DNA of 6,705 nt from Gammaproteobacteria bacterium (GTDB lineage: Bacteria; Pseudomonadota; Gammaproteobacteria; Pseudomonadales; Azotimanducaceae), in the NCBI GenBank assembly GCA_009839405.1, contig VXPR01000141.1, forward strand, positions 1 to 6,705, given 5' to 3'. A program made the position numbers and the translations under genes. Positions 1-4,615 of this stretch are shown piece after piece. The notes beneath the pieces were generated by a model. That model searched no databases. It saw only the letters and a list, made by a program, of their open reading frames with translations, and was not told where the DNA came from. How positions within the stretch are numbered: position 1 is the first letter of the stretch; the number at the start of each line of letters is the position of its first letter.

Positions 1-802
1 GGTATTGAATACGCACCTTCTCTTCGCGATACATGTCCTCCACCTCAAGCCGACCCCTCACGGACAGCACATTGACCCTTCCACGCACACGCTCGTTGCA
101 AACATCGGGCTCGCCGATTTCCTCGAGCAACGTCGCCACCCTTACGATTTCATCCGGCCGGCCATCCCACGAGTACCGGCGTTCGGGTGCGGACCAATCC
201 AACTCTACCGCGATGTTCTCCGAGCATAGGTAGCTCGTGAACTGGGCGAGTGATCTCCCAGCGCGAAGGCCTATGCTGTGGACATGCTCCGCGAAATCCT
301 CGGGCGGGGATTGAAGCAGTGCGAATACGCCGCGAAGGCCGTCTTCCAGTGGTGAACTTCCTGCTAGATCAGGGCTGGTGTTCCCGATGATGATGAGCTC
401 CGTGCTGCCTGTCTCGATTCCGGCGAGCCGGAGGTCGAGCTGTCGCAGAAGCTGAGTGCTCACTGGAGTGTTGTGTCCTTCGACGTCCCATGCGCGCCAT
501 GCGGACAGCTCAAGCGCCGCGTTCAAGGGCCCCACGATCTTCCCCAGGGCACGTAGCGAGATGCTGCCTTGGGACATCTGCGTCCCATGTAAACGCAGAC
601 ATATGACCTCGTAGGCTCGCTCGCTCTTGGCCAGACGCAGCGCACGCTCAAGTGCTTCTTGCAGTTTGCGATTGGACGCGAGGAACACGCGATGCGCGAG
701 AGGGTCATCGGAACGCGCCGCCGCCCTCTCGTTCGTCTCGACGAAGCCCCTGACCCTTGCAAGGTCGTCCTCGAGTTCCTTGATGGTCGTTGGCAAGTTC
801 AC
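1..802 (-). CDS. Unrecognised protein, partner of the NTase-fold gene (C-terminus beyond window)
   Basis: The frame is open from a GTG at 802-800 to base 1 with no stop, giving 267 codons, and it continues off the left edge. The start overlaps the TGA of the gene before it as GTGA (799-802). No other start lies upstream before an in-frame stop near 831-833, so the start is well fixed and translation is probably coupled. The first 60 or so residues are charged and helix-rich (IKELEDDLARVR, then LQEALERALRLAKSE near 47-61) and may form a coiled coil. Residues 65-100 (VICLRLHGTQMSQGSISL, then a leucine/alanine helix) and 123-141 (LRLAGIETGSTELIIIGN) have the look of a two-part alpha/beta module: a strand with G..hs.GsI, then strands with GIE.GS..L. 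I see no signal peptide, membrane segment or catalytic motif, and I do not recognise a named family. A role with the NTase-fold protein is inferred only from the overlap. That the frame is a real gene is fairly sure; its function is unknown. Confidence 0.8.
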   Translation of the reverse strand, partial: MNLPTTIKELEDDLARVRGFVETNERAAARSDDPLAHRVFLASNRKLQEALERALRLAKSERAYEVICLRLHGTQMSQGSISLRALGKIVGPLNAALELSAWRAWDVEGHNTPVSTQLLRQLDLRLAGIETGSTELIIIGNTSPDLAGSSPLEDGLRGVFALLQSPPEDFAEHVHSIGLRAGRSLAQFTSYLCSENIAVELDWSAPERRYSWDGRPDEIVRVATLLEEIGEPDVCNERVRGRVNVLSVRGRLEVEDMYREEKVRIQY

Positions 803-1263
803 GTGAGCTTGACGAAGGGAATGCCCTTCGGGTTACTTGAGTCGGGGTTTCGTGAGAAGAGATCGAACCAGTACTGTCTTGCGGCGAAGTCCGTGGCGTG
901 GAACACGTAGAAGTCTACGTTCCATTTGGTTCGCGCGTAGGCTCTTCCCTCTTCGTTCATCAGGTACTCGAGCCGTTGCTTGTTCGCGTCCGCCATGGCG
1001 GCCAAGGCTGGCAGGCCGATCGCCAACGCTACGTCGATGTCTTGTGGATCGGGTTTCTGCGTTGCGAAAGAGCCGTCGACCCAGATGTCGCCTCGGACGC
1101 CCAACTGCTGCAGGTGGCCGATGAACAGTCGCAACTGGCTCACGAGACGACGCCGGAGCGGGGTCTCAGTTACGGTGGCGAATGCACCCGGCAGTGCGTC
1201 AAGTGCCACCTCCACCAGTCCGCCCGGATACAAGGCGGGGTACACCTCTGGTTGAGCCGACAT
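799..1263 (-). CDS. DUF6932-type nucleotidyltransferase-fold protein
   Basis: This is a 154-residue cytosolic protein. Residues 58-80 carry a nucleotidyltransferase signature: GS at 64-65 in a strand (WVDGSFAT), nine residues, then DID at 75-77, and a third acidic residue, D117, in the strand WNVDFYVF. This GS-x9-DxD plus D arrangement matches the minimal NTase fold, where the acidic residues bind metal and nucleotide. The leading helix (LVSQLRLFIGHLQQLGV, 40-56) and overall length fit the DUF6932 family as I recall it, whose biochemical function is not established. The substrate, if any, is unknown. The start is supported by GGGGAG five bases before the ATG. It lies 21 bases after the amidohydrolase stop, and its own stop overlaps the next gene's GTG. 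Relation to antitoxin or toxin NTases (MNT/HEPN or AbiEii-like) is possible from size and pairing, but not shown. The family call is fairly confident and the function is not. Confidence 0.82.
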   Translation of the reverse strand: MSAQPEVYPALYPGGLVEVALDALPGAFATVTETPLRRRLVSQLRLFIGHLQQLGVRGDIWVDGSFATQKPDPQDIDVALAIGLPALAAMADANKQRLEYLMNEEGRAYARTKWNVDFYVFHATDFAARQYWFDLFSRNPDSSNPKGIPFVKLT

Positions 1264-1268
1264 CCCAG

Positions 1269-1274
1269 CTCCCC
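1269..1274 (-). promoter_or_regulatory. Shine-Dalgarno site of the NTase-fold gene
   Basis: GGGGAG on the minus strand ends five bases before the ATG at 1263. It lies in the 21-base gap after the amidohydrolase stop, which leaves no room for a terminator. The gene can therefore be translated independently from a shared transcript. Confidence 0.6.
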
Positions 1275-1284
1275 TTCACGCTTG

Positions 1285-2502
1285 CTATGTCGTTGCCGCT
1301 TGCCGATACCGCTCCGGGATCGGGAACTTGAAGATGCGGGCGGCGTTCAGGCCCAGCACTTTCGCCCGTTCTTCGTCCGTGAGCTGTGACATGGTGCGTT
1401 CGATGGCTTCGGCGGAGTGGGGCCAAGTGCCTTCGTGGTGGGGGTAGTCGTTGGCCCACATGAAGTTGTCGATCAGGTTGTGCTCGCGGGCGAGGTCGAG
1501 GCCTGGCTTGTCTTCCTGGAAGGTGGCGAAGCCGCATTCACGGAAGTACTCGCTCGGCAGGCGATCGAGTTTGGGGCGCACGTACATGTGGTGCTTGCGG
1601 TAGGCCTCGTCGAGCGCCCAGATGGCCCAGGGCACCCAGCCGATGCCCGCCTCCACGCTGCCGAAGCGCAGCCCCGGAAAGCGCGCCAGCACGCCGGAGG
1701 CGCAGAGGTTGGCAATGGGTTCCATGGTCGGCGCGAGGGAGTGAACCGCGTAGTTGATCACGGCGCCGCCGTTGCCGCGGGAAGTGCGCGGGTCGCGGCC
1801 GGTGGAGACGTGAAAGGTGATGGGGAGGTCCACTTCCTGGATGCAGGCCCAGAGCGGATCGAAGTCCGGCAGGTTGTAGTTGAGGTGCTCGTGGCTGCCG
1901 GGACCCCAGACGGGCTTGCAGGGCAGCGAGAGGCCGCGGAAGCCGAGCGCGGCGAGGCGCTGGATTTCGGCGATGGCGCCGGGGATGTCGGCGCTGGCGA
2001 CGCATCCCATGGGCGAGAGGCGGTCGTTGTAGTCGCCGAAAACTTCCCAGGCCCAGTCGTTCCAGACGCGGCACATGGCCTGGCTGAACTCGGGGTCAGG
2101 GGTGGCCCAGATGGTGAGGCCCTTGTTCGGGAACAGCACTTCGGCGTCAACGCCGTCGGCGGCAAGATCGGCAAGGCGTTCCTCGGGCGTCGTGCCGGCG
2201 CGGTTGCGCAGGCCGTCTTCGCCCTCGAACTTGATGTTGCGGATGCGCAGTGGGCGGAAGCCCTCGGTCTTCTGGTACTTCTTGCCTTCCTTGTCAACGG
2301 CGACGCCGGGCAGGCGATCGCGGAACTTGGCGTCCATGCGCTTCTGCCAAAGGTCGGCCGGTTCCTGTACGTGGCCGTCCGTGGAGACCATGAAGTACTT
2401 GCTGGGATCGTCCGGGCGGGCGGTGCGGGGCCAGCCTTCGACGCCGGGGGTGTCGAGGCGCCATACATTGTTCTCGTCGGGGAAGGGGATGGCGGATGCC
2501 AC
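1285..2502 (-). CDS. Amidohydrolase-2 family metal-dependent hydrolase/decarboxylase
   Basis: This is a 405-residue TIM-barrel protein of the amidohydrolase family 2 (ACMSD-like, PF04909 type), a group that includes metal-dependent hydrolases and non-oxidative decarboxylases. Visible hallmarks, numbered from the GTG, are STDGHVQEPADLW at 40-52, the usual N-terminal metal motif of this branch (D42, H44, E47); ITFHVSTG at 228-235 with H231; GSVEAGIGWVPW at 281-292; and WANDYPHHEGTWPHS at 349-363, with D352 as the expected late metal or catalytic aspartate. The substrate cannot be read from the sequence. The GTG at 2502 is preferred because GAGGAG lies eight bases upstream. An in-frame ATG at 2562 would add 20 residues but has no ribosome binding site and would leave almost no gap to the preceding gene. 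The gene lies 69 bases behind the enolase-superfamily gene, so the pair probably acts in one catabolic route. Family call is firm; the reaction is open. Confidence 0.9.
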   Translation of the reverse strand: MASAIPFPDENNVWRLDTPGVEGWPRTARPDDPSKYFMVSTDGHVQEPADLWQKRMDAKFRDRLPGVAVDKEGKKYQKTEGFRPLRIRNIKFEGEDGLRNRAGTTPEERLADLAADGVDAEVLFPNKGLTIWATPDPEFSQAMCRVWNDWAWEVFGDYNDRLSPMGCVASADIPGAIAEIQRLAALGFRGLSLPCKPVWGPGSHEHLNYNLPDFDPLWACIQEVDLPITFHVSTGRDPRTSRGNGGAVINYAVHSLAPTMEPIANLCASGVLARFPGLRFGSVEAGIGWVPWAIWALDEAYRKHHMYVRPKLDRLPSEYFRECGFATFQEDKPGLDLAREHNLIDNFMWANDYPHHEGTWPHSAEAIERTMSQLTDEERAKVLGLNAARIFKFPIPERYRQAATT

Positions 2503-2510
2503 GATGGAGT

Positions 2511-2516
2511 CTCCTC
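2511..2516 (-). promoter_or_regulatory. Shine-Dalgarno site deciding the GTG start of the amidohydrolase
   Basis: GAGGAG on the minus strand lies eight bases before the GTG at 2502-2500. It favours this start over the in-frame ATG at 2562, whose upstream bases (TCTCGCTAGGCGCAACCA) show no purine-rich site. Confidence 0.65.
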
Positions 2517-2571
2517 GAATGCAACCGGCGAACTTTACCGCGCATTGCCGACGCTGCGCCATTGGTTGCGC

Positions 2572-3780
2572 CTAGCGAGAGGGGCCAGACCAATACCCCG
2601 GCTTGCGTCCGGGCTCCCATACGTGGGCGCTCGCCACTTCTTCGTTGAGGTCCGCGCCCCAGCCGGGGCGATCGGGGATCAGCACGCGACCTTCCTCGAA
2701 CGCCATCGGCTCGGTGACGAGGTCGTCCTTCCAGGGCACGTCGTCGATGTCGATCTCGCAGATGCGGATGTTGGGGGAGATGGCGGTGAGATGCAGGGAA
2801 TGGAGCGTGGAGAGGTGGCTGTAGTAGTTGTGCGGGGCACAGTTGACCTCGAAGGTCTCTGCCATTTCCACGACGCGCCGGGAATTGGCGAAGCCGTTCC
2901 AGGGCACGTCCACCATGCACACATCCATCGAGCGCGCCTCGAAGTAGCGGCGGTAGTCGCGGGAAGTGAACAGGTTTTCGCCGGAGCAGACGGGCACCCG
3001 CACGGCGTCGCGGATCTCGCGCAACCCCTCCGGCTCGTACATGTCGATCTCCACCCACATCATGCGCAGGTCCTCGAGGGTATGGCAGATGCGCGTGGCC
3101 GCTTCGACGCGAAAGTTGAAGTTGAGGTCGAGGGCGATGTCCACATGCGGCCCCACAGCGTCGCGGAAAGTGCCGATGTGAGTGCGGATATGGTCGAGCA
3201 TGGCGTTGTCCACGGTGCCGTCGGTGGTTCCCTCGCCGCCGCCGAAGCCGCCGCGGTAGGTGTGGGCGGGATCGCCCGGATAGACGATGTTGGTCTTGAG
3301 AGCCGTGAAGCCGCGCTCCACCACCTCGTGGCCGAGATCGGTGATGTCCTGCCAGGAGCGGATCGGCGGGACGCCGATGATCTCGTGGTTGCCGGCGCGG
3401 GAACTGCCGCAGTGCGACCAGTACACGCGCTGCCGGGTGCGCAACGGGCCGCCGAAGAGTTCGTACACCGGCACGCCGAGCGCCTTGGCCTTGATGTCCC
3501 AAAGCGCGAGTTCGATGCCGGCGATGGCCTTGGCGGCGATGCCGCCTGGGCTCTGCCGCGCCATTCGGTACATGTCCCAGTAGCGCGCCTCCACCGGGCG
3601 CGGGTCTTGACCGAGCAGAATCGCCTCGAACTCCTTGGCGGTATGTACCACGCTGTAGGGCATCCGGCCGTCGGAGCATTCGCCGTAGCCGGTGATGCCC
3701 TCGTCCGTGCGCACGGCGACGAACTGCCACGGACGCCAGCCGGCGTCCACCACAAAGGTGTCGATGGCGGTGATCTGCAT
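2572..3780 (-). CDS. Mandelate racemase/muconate lactonizing enzyme family protein (enolase superfamily dehydratase-like)
   Basis: This is a complete 402-residue enolase-superfamily enzyme. These enzymes abstract a proton next to a carboxylate and give dehydration, racemization or cycloisomerization. The N-terminal capping domain holds EGITGYGECSDGR (27-39) and AIAGIELALWDIKAKALGVPVYELFGG (85-111, quoted in part as IELALWDIKAKALG), classic for the family. In the barrel, K162 lies in ALKTN (K-x-N), metal ligands are probably D218 (IALDLN), E244 (WVEIDM) and E268 (CSGENL), and D291 with H317 (CAPHN) would form the His-Asp base. E342 in CEIDID fits the family's later acidic residue. The K-x-N pattern is more like galactonate dehydratase-type members than mandelate racemase (K-x-K), so an acid-sugar dehydratase-like role is a reasonable guess, not a result. 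A glycine-rich stretch (177-184, GGFGGGEG) follows the first barrel strands. GGAGGA four bases before the ATG fixes the start. It is the first gene of the leftward operon. The substrate is unknown. Confidence 0.92.
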   Translation of the reverse strand: MQITAIDTFVVDAGWRPWQFVAVRTDEGITGYGECSDGRMPYSVVHTAKEFEAILLGQDPRPVEARYWDMYRMARQSPGGIAAKAIAGIELALWDIKAKALGVPVYELFGGPLRTRQRVYWSHCGSSRAGNHEIIGVPPIRSWQDITDLGHEVVERGFTALKTNIVYPGDPAHTYRGGFGGGEGTTDGTVDNAMLDHIRTHIGTFRDAVGPHVDIALDLNFNFRVEAATRICHTLEDLRMMWVEIDMYEPEGLREIRDAVRVPVCSGENLFTSRDYRRYFEARSMDVCMVDVPWNGFANSRRVVEMAETFEVNCAPHNYYSHLSTLHSLHLTAISPNIRICEIDIDDVPWKDDLVTEPMAFEEGRVLIPDRPGWGADLNEEVASAHVWEPGRKPGYWSGPSR

Positions 3781-3784
3781 GGCT

Positions 3785-3790
3785 TCCTCC
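3785..3790 (-). promoter_or_regulatory. Shine-Dalgarno site of the enolase-superfamily gene
   Basis: GGAGGA on the minus strand lies four bases before the ATG at 3780. The same frame stays open upstream to an ATG near 4008, but that extension would overlap the start of the divergent DUF924 gene and lacks family similarity. This site therefore settles the start. Confidence 0.7.
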
Positions 3791-3810
3791 GTTGCTGATG
3801 TGGTCAATCC

Positions 3811-3835
3811 TTGCGCGAAGCGGCGTGACGCGCAA
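3811..3835. repeat. Inverted repeat, candidate operator
   Basis: TTGCGCG at 3811-3817 and CGCGCAA at 3829-3835 are perfect reverse complements separated by 11 bases. The arm centres are 18 bp apart, which is near two helical turns and suits a dimeric regulator. The repeat lies 31 bases upstream of the enolase-superfamily ATG, where a repressor could block leftward transcription. No regulator gene is in the window, so the binding protein is unknown. Chance occurrence in GC-rich DNA is possible. Confidence 0.5.
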
Positions 3836-3892
3836 TGGTGGCGGCCATCCAAGAGCCGAGCATTGGTGTGCATGTGACGCCCTTCGCACCTG

Positions 3893-3911
3893 TCGGCCCG
3901 TGGGAGGCCGA
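3893..3911. repeat. GC-rich inverted repeat (hairpin)
   Basis: TCGGCC at 3893-3898 pairs with GGCCGA at 3906-3911 around a seven-base loop. No T-run follows on either strand, so it is not an intrinsic terminator. It may be a leader hairpin ahead of the DUF924 gene, or chance. Confidence 0.35.
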
Positions 3912-3973
3912 AAGCCCTCGCGCCCAACGGCCTCGACGTGCCAGGGCACATGCGGCTTTGCGGGGGACGACGC

Positions 3974-3979
3974 AGGAGG
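3974..3979 (+). promoter_or_regulatory. Shine-Dalgarno site of the DUF924 gene
   Basis: AGGAGG lies four bases before the ATG at 3984. It decides this start over an in-frame ATG at 3792, which would add 64 residues with no family similarity and would run across the intergenic region. Confidence 0.7.
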
Positions 3980-3983
3980 GGAC

Positions 3984-4595
3984 ATGAGCGGGTTGTCCAA
4001 GACGACACCGAATGACGTGATCGACTATTGGTTCGGGCCTGCTCCGAGTCACCCCGACGACCTCAAGCCCTACAGCGGCCGCTGGTATCGCGTCAATGCG
4101 GATATGGATGCAGAGATCGGCAAGTGCTTCGGCCAGGCTGTGGAGCAGGCGCGGTCCGGCGAGCTTTTGCATTGGGGCGAGGAGCCGAAGGGTGCCCTCG
4201 CGCTTGTGCTCCTGCTCGACCAGTTCGGCCGCAACATCTACCGCGGTTCGCCCCTTGCCTTCCTCGGCGACTCGCTCGCCCGCGCCATCGCCGTTCGGGC
4301 GCTGGATCGGGGCCTCGACACGCAGCTTTCCGTGCCGGAGCGGGCCTTCCTCTATCATCCGTTCGAGCACAGCGAGGACCTCGCGGATCAAGCGAGGTCG
4401 GTGGCCCTGTTCGAGCGCTTGGTGGACGAAGCCGCGCCGGAGTGGCGCGACTTCGCGGCGAGTTTCGTCGGCTATGCGACAGCGCATCGGCGGGTGATCG
4501 AACGCTTCGGACGCTTTCCGCATCGCAATGCGGCGCTTGGCCGCGAGAGCAGTGCCGAGGAAAGGGAATACCTGGAGGCAGGGGGTGGGTTTTGA
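3984..4595 (+). CDS. DUF924 family protein
   Basis: This is a 203-residue soluble, mostly helical protein of the DUF924 family (PF06041 type), which is widespread in proteobacteria and has no settled function. The hallmarks are present in order: VIDYWFG near the N-terminus (12-18), LVLLLDQFGRNIYRG (74-88), ERAFLYHPFEHSEDL (119-133), and AHRRVIERFGRFPHRNA (167-183) followed by LGRESSAEEREYL. Length is usual for the family and the protein appears intact. The helical repeats of the family resemble tetratricopeptide folds, so a binding or scaffold role is possible; I see no catalytic site. The start is fixed by AGGAGG four bases upstream. The stop at 4593-4595 lies 20 bases before the carboxylase ATG and would overlap its alternative TTG start, so the two are probably co-transcribed. 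Family call is firm; the function and any link to carboxylation are unknown. Confidence 0.9.
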   Translation: MSGLSKTTPNDVIDYWFGPAPSHPDDLKPYSGRWYRVNADMDAEIGKCFGQAVEQARSGELLHWGEEPKGALALVLLLDQFGRNIYRGSPLAFLGDSLARAIAVRALDRGLDTQLSVPERAFLYHPFEHSEDLADQARSVALFERLVDEAAPEWRDFAASFVGYATAHRRVIERFGRFPHRNAALGRESSAEEREYLEAGGGF

Positions 4596-4615
4596 GTCTT
4601 CCCGCGGACAATGGC

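Larger units (their letters stand above)
3781..3983. promoter_or_regulatory. Divergent intergenic region
   Basis: These 203 bases separate the leftward catabolic genes from the rightward DUF924/carboxylase genes, so promoters for both directions should lie here. I could not find a convincing pair of -35 and -10 boxes for either direction. The region contains the inverted repeat at 3811-3835, a GC-rich hairpin at 3893-3911 and a small 5-bp palindrome at 3938-3949 (GTGCC-AG-GGCAC). I see no believable small gene in it. Confidence 0.6.

Noticed and set aside
5..229. Small plus-strand open frame of 74 codons at the left edge
   Set aside because: It lies codon-for-codon opposite the longer minus-strand gene, which has a coupled start and 267 open codons.
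1417..3798. Open frame of 793 codons on the plus strand, antisense to the amidohydrolase and enolase genes
   Set aside because: The composition is dominated by Gly, Ala, Val, His and Asp with no recognisable domain. It mirrors two intact conserved genes, as expected from strong GC codon bias.
3893..3911. Hairpin considered as a transcription terminator
   Set aside because: No T-run follows on either strand, and it sits between divergent gene starts, where no transcript needs to end.
2294..4000. Open frame of 568 codons on the minus strand overlapping the enolase and amidohydrolase genes
   Set aside because: It is arginine/proline/histidine-rich translation of another frame of the same strand, with no domain and no ribosome binding site.
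3781..4008. N-terminal extension of the enolase-superfamily protein to an ATG at 4008
   Set aside because: It would cross the divergent intergenic region and overlap the DUF924 start. The strong GGAGGA site before 3780 and the family's usual N-terminus favour the short form.
3804..4523. Open frame of 239 codons on the minus strand antisense to DUF924
   Set aside because: It is a shadow of the conserved DUF924 gene, with no domain or ribosome binding site seen.
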